NCBI GenBank assembly: GCA_946478975.1
Contig: CAMLEO010000105.1
Coordinates: 1 to 20,512, forward strand
Reading direction: 5' to 3'
Source of the DNA: an uncultured Steroidobacter sp.
GTDB lineage: Bacteria; Pseudomonadota; Gammaproteobacteria; Steroidobacterales; Steroidobacteraceae
DNA: 20,512 nucleotides
The position numbers were made by a program, and so were the translations under genes. The notes beneath the pieces were generated by a model. The model was not told where the DNA came from, searched no databases, and saw nothing but the letters and a program-made list of their open reading frames with translations. This document shows positions 1-7,625 of this stretch, piece by piece. Each line of letters starts with the position of its first letter. The stretch's first letter is position 1.

Positions 1-474
1 ACACCGGGCCGCGGCACGTCGGTGCGAATTTATTTGCCCCGCACCGAGGCGGTGCCCGCGAGCAGCGGCGTTGCCGGCGAAGATCTTTCGCTGTCCGGTC
101 GGGATCGCACGATTCTGTTGGTGGAAGACGATGCCGGCGTGCGTGCCGTCACGGCGGCAATGCTCAAAGAGTTGCAGTTCAACGTCATCGAAGCCGACAA
201 CGGCGCGCGTGCGCTCGATATCGTCGATCGCGAGTCGGCCATCGATTTGTTATTTACCGATATCGTGATGCCCGGCGGCATGAATGGATTCGAGCTCGGT
301 CGTCTCGCTCGCGAACGTCGGCCGCAGCTGCCGGTGCTTTATGCGACTGGTTATTCGGCGTCTTACGCCGCGCCCGAGAAGGGCGCGGATATGTTGGCGA
401 AGCCGTATCGAGAGGCCGACCTTCGCAGCAAGCTGCGCGGCTTGTTACAGCCGCGTCGCCTTGGTCTCAACTAA
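1..474 (+). CDS. Hybrid sensor histidine kinase, C-terminal fragment with receiver domain
   Basis: The gene enters from the left edge in the frame beginning at base 1. The first codons read TPGRGTSVRIYLPR, which matches the G2 box and last strand of a histidine-kinase ATPase domain (GxGT followed by a hydrophobic strand). A short linker leads to a complete CheY-like receiver domain. Visible receiver residues are the acidic pair in VEDD, the phosphoacceptor Asp in LFTDIVMP (codon 259-261), the switch Thr in ATGYS and the invariant Lys in AKPY. The protein ends just after the last receiver helix. It would autophosphorylate on a His outside the window and pass the phosphate to its own receiver. 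The signal and target are not visible. Nothing in the fragment looks broken; only the 5' part is missing. A GTG at 22 could be taken for a start, but it lies inside the ATPase domain. Confidence 0.9.
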   Translation, partial: TPGRGTSVRIYLPRTEAVPASSGVAGEDLSLSGRDRTILLVEDDAGVRAVTAAMLKELQFNVIEADNGARALDIVDRESAIDLLFTDIVMPGGMNGFELGRLARERRPQLPVLYATGYSASYAAPEKGADMLAKPYREADLRSKLRGLLQPRRLGLN

Positions 475-491
475 ACTGGGTCTCAACTAAA
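463..491. repeat. Short direct repeat, two copies of a 13-mer with period 16
   Basis: GGTCTCAACTAAA occurs at 463-475 and again at 479-491, separated by CTG. The first copy supplies the last codons and TAA stop of the histidine kinase; the second sits between that stop and the convergent acylase stop at 494. It looks like a small local duplication, perhaps from replication slippage. No function is evident. Confidence 0.7.
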
Positions 492-493
492 GA

Positions 494-2824
494 TCAGCTG
501 CCCTTCAGTTCCAGCGTTCGCAACTCCGGATCCGCCGAGATCTCCTGTTCGGTGAACGGCAGCTTCAACCATTGCTTTTGCGAGTACAGCAGCGTCTGGT
601 CGACCACGTACGGCGAGTCCGCTTCTTCTGATTGCGAATAGGACAGGATGCCGTGTGCATCTACATTGCCGCCGTCGTCCCAGGTGACCACTTGCATCCA
701 GCTGTTGCCGGTGAGAATCGGCGTATAGCCTTTTCCAGGTGTGAACTGCGCCTGGATGTTGCTGAACGTGCTGGGATGCGTGCCGCCGGGGATCGCGATC
801 TTTTGCCCGTTCTTCTCCACGAATTGCACTTCGCCCCACGGCGCGTCCAGCGGGATCTGCGCGTCGTTGAGCTTCTTGGTGGCGGCGGCGAGTGATTCCA
901 TCACTGCCGCGCGAACCTTCGCGTCGGCGCCGTTGATGCCGCGTGGCGTGTGCACCGGATCTTTGACGTCGAACGGCACGGTCCAGAGATTCGGCGTGTC
1001 ATCGACGACCGGCCAGAACTCCGTCCAGATCTGCGCGCCGCGACTGTTCACATCGTTCTTGCGATCCCACGCCGCCAGCACGTCGCAGGTCTTGCTCACA
1101 TCGACAGTGTCCTTATCGAGGCGCACTTGTTTCGGATTGCGCTTGCAGATCGCGAGTACGTCATCGAGCAGCAGCTCGGCCGCGTAGTTGCGATGACTGA
1201 ACAGCAGATCTTGCAGGCGTTGCGCATCGAAACGATTCGCTTCCTTCGCTTGCAGCACTTCCTCGACCATCACAATGCCGGCGCGGGTGCGCAGCGAGCG
1301 CGCAGTACGCTCCGGCCCGATGATGGGCGAGTAGCCTTCCAGAGGACGAGCGGGATTCGACAGCCAGTAACTGTCGTTGGAATTGGTGACAAAGTCTTCG
1401 CGGATGAGGTGCGGCAGCTCTTCGGGAGGAACGATGCCCGACTGATGTGCGCGAGTATCCACGTGCCACTCGCAATCCGGCGCACCTCGCAGAGTGACGA
1501 CGGGATAACGTCCCCAGCGTTCCACATTCGAGCTGGCGCACGCTTTGAGCATGTTCTCATCGACGTTCGGCACCACCGACAAATCTGCGTACAGAGCTTT
1601 GCCGTGACGATCGGCGGCGATGGTGTTGACCCAGGCGATGCCTTGAGTCGATTCCAGCGCCCGCAGTATTTCATCCACCGTCTTGGCGCGGCCGAGCTGT
1701 AAATATTGTTCGGGCGCGCGGTTGTTATCGAGATTGGAATCGCGAATCGCATAGGCGCGCTGGCGAGTCCACGGCAATGTTTCATCTTCGAGCACCGGGC
1801 CGAAGTGGCTGTCGTAGGTCGTGCGTTGCTCGGTGGCGATCGAGCCGTCGGGCTGTCGAATCTCTACGGTCACCGATTTCGGCGTGAGCTTGCGAATCTC
1901 ATTGCCGTATCGATAGGCCAGCGGATCGTTGGGATCGAGCGTCAATTCATACAAAGTGAAACGCAGCGCGGTCGAGACCGTGTGCGACCAGGCCACGTCG
2001 TGATTGAAACCGATGGCCAGGAACGGCGTGGCGATCAGGCCGACGCCCATCACGTCGAACTCGCCGGGAATGGTGAGGTGAGCGATGTGAAAACGACTGG
2101 AGCCTGACCAGGGATAATGCGGGTTGCCGAGCATCAGGCCCCGGCCGTTGACGGTGGCGACTCTGCCGAGCGCGATGGCATTGGAGCCGAACATCGATGT
2201 ATCGAAATGCGCCGGCTCCCGCGCCACGCTCAAGGCTTCTTCGTCCTTGGTCGGCGGGCTGGCATTCGCAATCGCCGCGGGCGAGCGGCCGATGCCATAG
2301 CGAATGCCCACGCCAATATTCATTCGTGCGATGTCGGCGCCGACGATGGGACGCACCCAAGCTTGATTGCGACAGCTCGCGGGCAGTTTGTCGCCGGGAT
2401 GATCGGCGAGATAACGATTGTAGCCGGCGACATAACCTTCCTGCATGGCCGTCATCTGTTGCGGCATGCGAGCGGTGGCGTGCGCGAGCGCCTGCTCAGT
2501 GATCACCGATTTGTAAAAGATGTCGGCTTCGAGCCGGCCTTCTTCGGGGCCGAAGAATTTGGCTTGTTCACCACGAACGTTGACGAATTCGCGCGCCAGC
2601 GTGCACACCGCGTCCGTTGCCACTGCGTATGCGAAGCCATAGCCCAGGCTGCCCCAATCTTTGGCACGCACGTGAGGCACGCCGTGCGCAGTCCAGCGGA
2701 CTGTGACGTTGTACCGTTCCCTGGCGGCTACGGCATTGGATGAAGGCTTGCTGCAGCCAACGATGCCGGTAGTCAGCACGGCGCAAGTCACCAGCAGCGC
2801 CGAGCCCACAGCTCGAGAAGTCAT
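494..2824 (-). CDS. Penicillin/acyl-homoserine-lactone acylase family lipoprotein (Ntn hydrolase)
   Basis: A 776-residue precursor that should hydrolyse amide bonds of acylated substrates in the periplasm or at a membrane. Residues 1-23 are a signal peptide ending in IVGC, with Cys24 as candidate lipidated residue. The autoprocessing site is FGSNAIALG: cleavage between Gly213 and Ser214 would give an alpha chain of about 190 residues and a beta chain of 563 with Ser214 as nucleophile. Numbering the beta chain from Ser214, His236 in GNPHYPW is beta-23 and Val283 in SHTVS is beta-70, the same positions as in PvdQ. Asn483 in NSNDSYW falls one residue from PvdQ Asn beta-269. The ATG at 2824 has a GGAGGG ribosome binding site seven bases upstream. 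The gene is convergent with the histidine kinase and divergent from rhlE. The substrate is not decided by sequence: N-acyl-homoserine lactone, beta-lactam, or acyl-peptide cleavage are all possible. Confidence 0.88.
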   Translation of the reverse strand: MTSRAVGSALLVTCAVLTTGIVGCSKPSSNAVAARERYNVTVRWTAHGVPHVRAKDWGSLGYGFAYAVATDAVCTLAREFVNVRGEQAKFFGPEEGRLEADIFYKSVITEQALAHATARMPQQMTAMQEGYVAGYNRYLADHPGDKLPASCRNQAWVRPIVGADIARMNIGVGIRYGIGRSPAAIANASPPTKDEEALSVAREPAHFDTSMFGSNAIALGRVATVNGRGLMLGNPHYPWSGSSRFHIAHLTIPGEFDVMGVGLIATPFLAIGFNHDVAWSHTVSTALRFTLYELTLDPNDPLAYRYGNEIRKLTPKSVTVEIRQPDGSIATEQRTTYDSHFGPVLEDETLPWTRQRAYAIRDSNLDNNRAPEQYLQLGRAKTVDEILRALESTQGIAWVNTIAADRHGKALYADLSVVPNVDENMLKACASSNVERWGRYPVVTLRGAPDCEWHVDTRAHQSGIVPPEELPHLIREDFVTNSNDSYWLSNPARPLEGYSPIIGPERTARSLRTRAGIVMVEEVLQAKEANRFDAQRLQDLLFSHRNYAAELLLDDVLAICKRNPKQVRLDKDTVDVSKTCDVLAAWDRKNDVNSRGAQIWTEFWPVVDDTPNLWTVPFDVKDPVHTPRGINGADAKVRAAVMESLAAATKKLNDAQIPLDAPWGEVQFVEKNGQKIAIPGGTHPSTFSNIQAQFTPGKGYTPILTGNSWMQVVTWDDGGNVDAHGILSYSQSEEADSPYVVDQTLLYSQKQWLKLPFTEQEISADPELRTLELKGS

Positions 2825-3087
2825 GTCGATCCCTCCACTTCCATACGCGCAAAGCTACAACGGACCGGACCTTGAAGTCGCGAAAACTGTCGCCACCTGG
2901 GGACAATCGTTGTTCTGCAGAACGTCTGTCGTGCAAATCGACCGCGATCCCTGTAGAGTGCGCGCCATCAGCCGCCGTCCGGTCGGCTCGTTCACCCCTC
3001 GCAGTCTTTCCGACTCGAACCTAGTCTCCCGCCTCACTGGACCGGCAAACGCAAGTTTCCGCAGGCTGGTTGAGGAATATCGTCTCC
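2825..3087. other. Intergenic region between divergent acylase and rhlE
   Basis: This 263-bp gap must hold the promoters of both flanking genes. On the + strand TAGAGT at 2954-2959, followed by GCGCGCC, resembles a -10 element, but no good -35 is spaced correctly upstream, so I hold it weakly. No small gene, RNA or strong hairpin was recognised. The remaining translated frames here are unlike any family I know. Confidence 0.4.
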
Positions 3088-4509
3088 ATGCCTTTTTCCG
3101 CCCTCGGGTTGATTCCCGAACTTACGCGTGCGCTCGCCGATCGTGGTTACAGCGCGCCCACTCCCGTGCAAGCGCGAGTGATTCCCGAAATTCTCACCGG
3201 CCGCGATGTGCTCGCCGGCGCCCAGACCGGTACAGGTAAGACCGCCGGATTCACGCTGCCCATCCTGCAACGTTTGCAAACTGGCGCTGCTTCCAAGTCG
3301 CCTCGCGTGCTGATTCTCGTGCCGACGCGCGAGCTCGCCGCGCAGGTGAATGAAAGCATCCAGAGCTACGGCAAATATCTGCGCCAGCGCAGCCTGGTGA
3401 TCTTTGGCGGCGTGAGCATCAATCCGCAGATCGATGCGCTCCGCCGCGGCACCGACATCCTGGTCGCAACGCCGGGTCGTTTGCTCGATCACGCCCAGCA
3501 AGGCACGGTCGATCTGTCGCGTATCGAAATCTTCGTGCTCGACGAAGCCGATCGCATGCTGGACATGGGCTTCATCGCCGACATCCGCCGCGTCATCAAA
3601 CAATTGCCGAAGAAGCGCCAGAACCTGCTGTTCTCGGCCACCTACTCGGAAGAGATGCGGCGCCTGGCGCAGACCTTGCTGCATGATCCGGCCGAAATCG
3701 AAGTGGCCCGTCGCAACGCCGCTGTCGAAGCCGTGGAGCAGCGTGCTTATATGGTCGCGAAAGACCAGAAGCGCGCGCTGCTGTCGCATTTGATTCATGA
3801 CGGCGACTGGTCGCAGGTGCTGGTGTTCACGCGCACCAAGCACGGCGCCAACCGGCTCACCAAACAATTGCAGCAGGACGGCATCGAAGCTTCCGCCATT
3901 CACGGCAACAAGAGCCAGTCGGCTCGCATCGCCGCGCTCGGCGACTTCAAGAACTATCGCATTCGTGCGCTGGTCGCGACGGAAGTCGCCTCGCGCGGAT
4001 TGGATATCAAAGAGCTGCCGTATGTTGTGAACTACGAGCTGCCGAACGTTCCGGAAGATTACGTTCATCGCATCGGCCGCACCGGCCGTGCGGGCGCGAC
4101 CGGCGTCGCTGTGTCGCTGGTCTCACCCGACGAGAACGGCTTGCTCAAAGACATCGAAAAGGTGACTCGCAAACCGGTGCCGAAAGCTGCTGTGCCTCAC
4201 TTCAAGCCGGCGCCGCCGCCGATGCGTGAGGAGCCTCGCGAGCGTCCCGCTCAGGCTCAGCATCAGCAGCCTCGTTCTGCTCAGGCGCCTCGCCCCGCCG
4301 GTGAAGGCGGACCTCGTCGTCGCAAACGTCGCGGCGGCGGTGGTGGTCAGCAGCAGCAGTCCCAGCAAGGCCAGCAGAGCGCACGTCCCAACAACAATGC
4401 TCGACCGCAGGCTGGTCAGCATCACGGCCGTCCGCAGCAGGGTCAGCATCGCTCGCGACGCCCGCACTCCAATCAACAGCGCGGGAACTCGGGAAATAAA
4501 GCCTGGTAG
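3088..4509 (+). CDS. rhlE: ATP-dependent RNA helicase RhlE (DEAD-box)
   Basis: Unwinds short RNA duplexes using ATP; RhlE-type proteins act in ribosome maturation and mRNA turnover. The ATG at 3088 gives [12 protein letters not shown], the usual RhlE N-terminus, so I prefer it to the in-frame TTG at 3070. A GAGG lies about 12 bases upstream, which is rather far. All core motifs are present in 473 residues: Q motif GYSAPTPVQ (20-28), motif I AQTGTGKT (45-52), PTREL (79-83), TPGR (128-131), DEAD (152-155), SAT (183-185), and motif [10 protein letters not shown] (327-334). From about residue 375 the protein becomes a low-complexity tail rich in Gln, Arg, Pro and Gly, with an [11 protein letters not shown] stretch near 410-420. 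This is typical of RhlE and probably binds RNA without fixed structure. It is a single-gene unit, divergent from the acylase. Confidence 0.95.
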   Translation: MPFSALGLIPELTRALADRGYSAPTPVQARVIPEILTGRDVLAGAQTGTGKTAGFTLPILQRLQTGAASKSPRVLILVPTRELAAQVNESIQSYGKYLRQRSLVIFGGVSINPQIDALRRGTDILVATPGRLLDHAQQGTVDLSRIEIFVLDEADRMLDMGFIADIRRVIKQLPKKRQNLLFSATYSEEMRRLAQTLLHDPAEIEVARRNAAVEAVEQRAYMVAKDQKRALLSHLIHDGDWSQVLVFTRTKHGANRLTKQLQQDGIEASAIHGNKSQSARIAALGDFKNYRIRALVATEVASRGLDIKELPYVVNYELPNVPEDYVHRIGRTGRAGATGVAVSLVSPDENGLLKDIEKVTRKPVPKAAVPHFKPAPPPMREEPRERPAQAQHQQPRSAQAPRPAGEGGPRRRKRRGGGGGQQQQSQQGQQSARPNNNARPQAGQHHGRPQQGQHRSRRPHSNQQRGNSGNKAW

Positions 4510-4515
4510 CTCGCT

Positions 4516-4554
4516 GCGAAGCCTTCAGTCCTGCACCCGGGCTGAAGGCTTCGC
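4516..4554. terminator. 13-bp perfect hairpin between convergent genes
   Basis: GCGAAGCCTTCAG (4516-4528) is followed by a 13-base loop and its exact complement CTGAAGGCTTCGC (4542-4554). It lies 7 bases past the rhlE stop and covers the last codons and stop of the opposing membrane-protein gene, so it could stop transcription from both sides. Neither strand has a T-run directly after the stem, so it is not a textbook intrinsic terminator. It may need Rho, or act as an RNA 3'-end stabiliser. Confidence 0.55.
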
Positions 4555-5121
4555 GTCATCGGCGGCGAGCGCATCGAGCTCCCGCTGATACTGCGCGGCC
4601 TTGTAACGTTCGTAGAGCAACGCTCCCACGAACCACGCGCCCATCACCACGGTGACGGCCCAGGGCACCGGCGTTCCTCTGCTCCGCGAGTCGCCAAACC
4701 AATTCCATAGCACCAGCGCCACACTGCCCGGCAGCATCGGCAGCAGATACCAGCGCCACAATGTTTTATGCAGGTTGCGCTTGTACTCCAGCTCCCGCAC
4801 ATAGAACGCGAGCCCGGTATCAGCCGCCGCAACATTCGGGCGCTCGCGTGTGCGACGTCGCCATTGAAACATTGCAACGCCGATGCCCGCGATCAACAGC
4901 AGCAGGGTCGCTCTGAGCCCGTTGTCCGGAGCAAAGAGCAGCGAGATCGACGAGCTGAGAATCGCCAGCACACACGATCCCTGCTCCAGCCAGTTGCGCC
5001 GTCGAAAGGCACGATCGAGCTCGGTCGCGCGGTAACGCAGATATACGGTCGACATGGGTGGAATCTCCGAGGGTTGCGATTGCCAGAGGCGCTTGGCCCC
5101 GGTGTCGTGCGAATCATTCAT
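4525..5121 (-). CDS. Four-helix membrane protein encoded with ECF sigma factor; candidate sigma regulator
   Basis: A 198-residue protein of no named family. The ATG at 5121 is chosen because AGGA lies about eight bases upstream and the start overlaps the sigma-factor stop by 8 bases, which implies translational coupling. Residues 1-46 are polar and probably cytoplasmic, with the motif LWQSQP at 12-17 followed by a charged helix rich in Arg. Hydrophobic segments lie near 47-64, 70-87, 123-142 and 152-170, followed by a charged C-terminal tail. I recall proteins with a similar W-Q-x-Q motif next to ECF sigma genes in other Gram-negative bacteria; this is memory and was not searched. There is no HxxxCxxC zinc-binding anti-sigma motif. 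A role as membrane-bound anti-sigma factor or signal sensor follows from gene order and topology only. Confidence 0.8.
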   Translation of the reverse strand: MNDSHDTGAKRLWQSQPSEIPPMSTVYLRYRATELDRAFRRRNWLEQGSCVLAILSSSISLLFAPDNGLRATLLLLIAGIGVAMFQWRRRTRERPNVAAADTGLAFYVRELEYKRNLHKTLWRWYLLPMLPGSVALVLWNWFGDSRSRGTPVPWAVTVVMGAWFVGALLYERYKAAQYQRELDALAADDAKPSARVQD

Positions 5122-5668
5122 GGTGGGTTCCTGCATACATGCGGGCCAGCAGGCGCTTGATCCGATGCACTTTGACCGCGACATGGCTCGCGGCAAGACC
5201 AGTGATCTCGCCGATCTGAGCGGCGTCGAGATCGTCGAGGTACAGCAGCATCACCTGCCGGTCGAGCGGCTTCAGTCGACCGATGAGGTCGTTGAGCAAC
5301 GCGAGTTTCTGCTCGTCAGCAACCGCGCCGTCGGTATCGTTAGGTGCGGAGGGTTCGGCGATTTCTTCGAGGTTTTGCAGTTCGCGCTGAGTAACGCGCC
5401 GTTGGCGGTGAACATGGCGCGCAGCCATGTTCAGGGCGACTCGATAAATCCACGTTCCCAGGGAACATCTGCCATCGAACACGGCCAGGCTGCGCCACAG
5501 CTCGAAGTAGATCTCCTGCTGCAGATCGGCGCGTCGTGCTGGATCGGCTTCGTTGGCACGGGCGATGCGCGAGATGGCCGGACCGAAGTCCGCGAGCACG
5601 CGCTCGAACAGCCGATCAATGTCGCGGTCCGTCGCTTCGGGCAAGGTGTCGAGGGGGATGCCTTCCAT
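5114..5668 (-). CDS. ECF-type RNA polymerase sigma factor
   Basis: A 184-residue sigma-70 family factor with only regions 2 and 4. Region 2 spans about residues 45-90, with the sequence QQEIYFELWRSLAVF followed by GTWIYRVALNMA, the standard -10 recognition and core-binding segment. Region 4 is at about 128-178, with LKPLDRQVMLLYLDD and the helix-turn-helix IGEITGLAASHVAVKVHRIKRLL that would contact the -35 element. The ATG at 5668 follows the permease stop by 41 bases, with AGGA about 11 bases upstream. Its 3' end overlaps the membrane-protein start. It is likely in the same transcript as the ABC exporter genes upstream, though a promoter in the 41-base gap cannot be excluded. It would redirect RNA polymerase to envelope or stress genes; the only target I can suggest is the candidate promoter at 9147. 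Confidence 0.92.
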   Translation of the reverse strand: MEGIPLDTLPEATDRDIDRLFERVLADFGPAISRIARANEADPARRADLQQEIYFELWRSLAVFDGRCSLGTWIYRVALNMAARHVHRQRRVTQRELQNLEEIAEPSAPNDTDGAVADEQKLALLNDLIGRLKPLDRQVMLLYLDDLDAAQIGEITGLAASHVAVKVHRIKRLLARMYAGTHHE

Positions 5669-5709
5669 GCTCGATTAGTTCCTGCCCGCCCGGCTTTCTT
5701 ACAGGCGCT

Positions 5710-6888
5710 TCACCCCAAAATTGCCTCGCGCTGGTACAGCTTGATCGCCAGGCCGACCAGCACGGCTCCGAGGGCCAGCGTGGTCCCGGCGCAAATTAAA
5801 ACGTGCAGCGCCGGGATCGCGTCACCGCGCATCAGGCTGGTCGCGAGCAGATGCTGGCTCAGGCTAGGCACCGCCATCAGCGTTGCGCTCGGCTTCGTGC
5901 CGCTGACGACAGCAAACATGATCGGCGCGATCGGCAGCATCATCACGACGGACAACCACGACTGAGCTTCTCGATTGCTCCGCGTGAACGACGCGACCAC
6001 CGTCATCAGTCCCGCGCCCATCGGAACGAACGTGAGCATGATGGCGAAGATCGCCAGCACCACTCGCGGCCCGAAGTTCGCGGACATTCCCAACGCTTCG
6101 AGCGGAATAAACGTCAGCACCACACCAAACGCTGCCAGCGTGAGCAGCAGCGACACCGACATATAAGCTGAAGTCGCGAGCATCTTGCCGACGATCAGCT
6201 CCGAGCGCCGGATCGGCAGCGTCAGCAGCGGCTCCAGCGAATGACGTTCGCGCTCGCCCGCGGTGGTGTCGATCGCGAGATAGAACCCGCCGACCAGCAT
6301 CGACATGAAACAAAAGTACGTCATCATGCCGAGGATGAGCAGCGAGCGGCCGGCCGGCGTCGCCACATCTAACGTGTGAACGCCGATCGGATCGATCACC
6401 ACTGGATTGATGCCTCGAACCATCAGCCGCAATGCCGCCAGCTGATGACCGTACGCACCTAACAATTGCCTGGCGCGCTCGGCACTCGGCGATGTGTTGC
6501 TGTTCGATGTATCGACCACCAGCGACAACGGCGCCGACTCGCCCGCTTGCAGCGCCTTGCCGTATTCATCGCCGATGAGCAGCACCAGGTCGCGCTCGCC
6601 CGACCTCACCGCGTTCATCGCTTCGTCGGATGTGAGTTGCACGTCCTCGATCTGCGCCCCGTTCTCACGCAGGAACTGCACGAGATTGGGCGCATGATCG
6701 CCGCCCGCGACCGGCAGCTTGAGCGGCTTGTCCTGATTCGCGACGGCGCGCTTCGACACCATCGTGGTCGTGAGGCCGAAGATCACCGGCGCCAGCAACA
6801 CGCCAAAAAAGAACGCCGACAGGATCACGCGACGATCGCGCAGATTCTCCAGCACCTCTTTGCGGAATACAGTCCAGACAGCGCTCAT
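5710..6888 (-). CDS. ABC-2 type transporter permease, NatB-like
   Basis: Membrane half of an ABC exporter of 392 residues. It begins MSAVWTVFRKEVLENLRDRR, the usual amphipathic start of NatB/ABC-2 permeases. A first membrane helix (about 20-42) is followed by a large extracytoplasmic domain to about residue 165. Further helices then run to the C-terminus, with the intracellular segment GERERHSLEPLLTLPIRRSEL that contacts the ATPase in this family. The start is the ATG at 6888, which shares one base with the ATPase stop (TGATG). An in-frame GTG at 6891 is less likely. Known relatives export sodium (NatAB), drugs or lipids; the substrate here is unknown. Together with the upstream ATPase it should form a dimeric exporter. 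Confidence 0.9.
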   Translation of the reverse strand: MSAVWTVFRKEVLENLRDRRVILSAFFFGVLLAPVIFGLTTTMVSKRAVANQDKPLKLPVAGGDHAPNLVQFLRENGAQIEDVQLTSDEAMNAVRSGERDLVLLIGDEYGKALQAGESAPLSLVVDTSNSNTSPSAERARQLLGAYGHQLAALRLMVRGINPVVIDPIGVHTLDVATPAGRSLLILGMMTYFCFMSMLVGGFYLAIDTTAGERERHSLEPLLTLPIRRSELIVGKMLATSAYMSVSLLLTLAAFGVVLTFIPLEALGMSANFGPRVVLAIFAIMLTFVPMGAGLMTVVASFTRSNREAQSWLSVVMMLPIAPIMFAVVSGTKPSATLMAVPSLSQHLLATSLMRGDAIPALHVLICAGTTLALGAVLVGLAIKLYQREAILG

Positions 6889-7625
6889 CACGCCACCTCG
6901 CCAGTGCCGGCTTCATCGGCGGCGCGTACGAAGGCTTCTTCCAGGTCGCTTGTCCCGGTCGCTGCCAGAATTTGCGCCGGCGTGCCGCGCACGACGACCC
7001 GGCCGTGCGAAATGATCACGATATCGTCACAGAGCGCTGCGACCTCCTGCATCACGTGGCTGGAGAACAGCACACATCGGCCCGACTCTCGCAGCCCGCG
7101 AATCAGCTCGCGCAACATGCGGACCGCATTTACATCGAGACCGTTGGTCGGCTCGTCGAGAATGATGGTTTGCGGCCGATGAATCAGCGCCCTCGCGAGG
7201 CCGACCTTCAAACGTTCGCCTTGTGAGTAGCCCTTCGCGCGCCGTTCCGCGACCGAGCCCAGGTTCAAGCGTTCGATCATCTCGTCGACCGCTCGTTTCA
7301 AATCGGCGCCTCGCATTCCATGCAGCTCGCCGTAGTAAGCAATGTTCTCTCGGCCGCTCAGGTGTGCATACAAGCCACTGGCATGCGGCAACACTCCGAG
7401 CGATCGGCGCACATGCAAAGGTTCAGTCGCACAGTCGTGTCCATCGATCAGCGCGCGACCTTCGTTCGCGCGAATTACGGTGCTCAGCACACGCAGCGTC
7501 GTCGATTTGCCAGCGCCGTTGTGGCCGAGCAGGCCGGTGATGCGGCCGTCGCCAGCGCTGAAAGAAACATCCTGCAGCGCCTGCACCGTGCCGAAACGTT
7601 TTTTCAGACCTTCGACTTGGATCAT
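6888..7625 (-). CDS. ABC transporter ATP-binding protein, NatA-like
   Basis: ATPase of 245 residues driving the NatB-like permease encoded next. Visible motifs are Walker A GHNGAGKST (34-42), signature YSQGER (133-138, a variant of LSGGQ usual in NatA-like exporters), Walker B IILDEP (154-159), D-loop GLD and switch His190. The Q-loop position reads VLPHASGLY, with His81 where many ABC ATPases have Gln. The ATG at 7625 overlaps the TGA of the upstream hydrolase (ATGA), so translation is probably coupled; the frame is open much further upstream, but that part is a shadow of the hydrolase gene. The 3' end overlaps the permease start by one base. Confidence 0.93.
   Translation of the reverse strand: MIQVEGLKKRFGTVQALQDVSFSAGDGRITGLLGHNGAGKSTTLRVLSTVIRANEGRALIDGHDCATEPLHVRRSLGVLPHASGLYAHLSGRENIAYYGELHGMRGADLKRAVDEMIERLNLGSVAERRAKGYSQGERLKVGLARALIHRPQTIILDEPTNGLDVNAVRMLRELIRGLRESGRCVLFSSHVMQEVAALCDDIVIISHGRVVVRGTPAQILAATGTSDLEEAFVRAADEAGTGEVA

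Noticed and set aside
3034..4068. A 344-codon minus-strand frame within rhlE
   Set aside because: Antisense of conserved helicase motifs; no features of its own.
5680..5684. GGAAC on the minus strand just before the sigma-factor start as an autoregulatory ECF -35
   Set aside because: It lies about 11 bases from the ATG, so the -10 and start site would fall inside the coding region; it more likely serves as the ribosome binding site.
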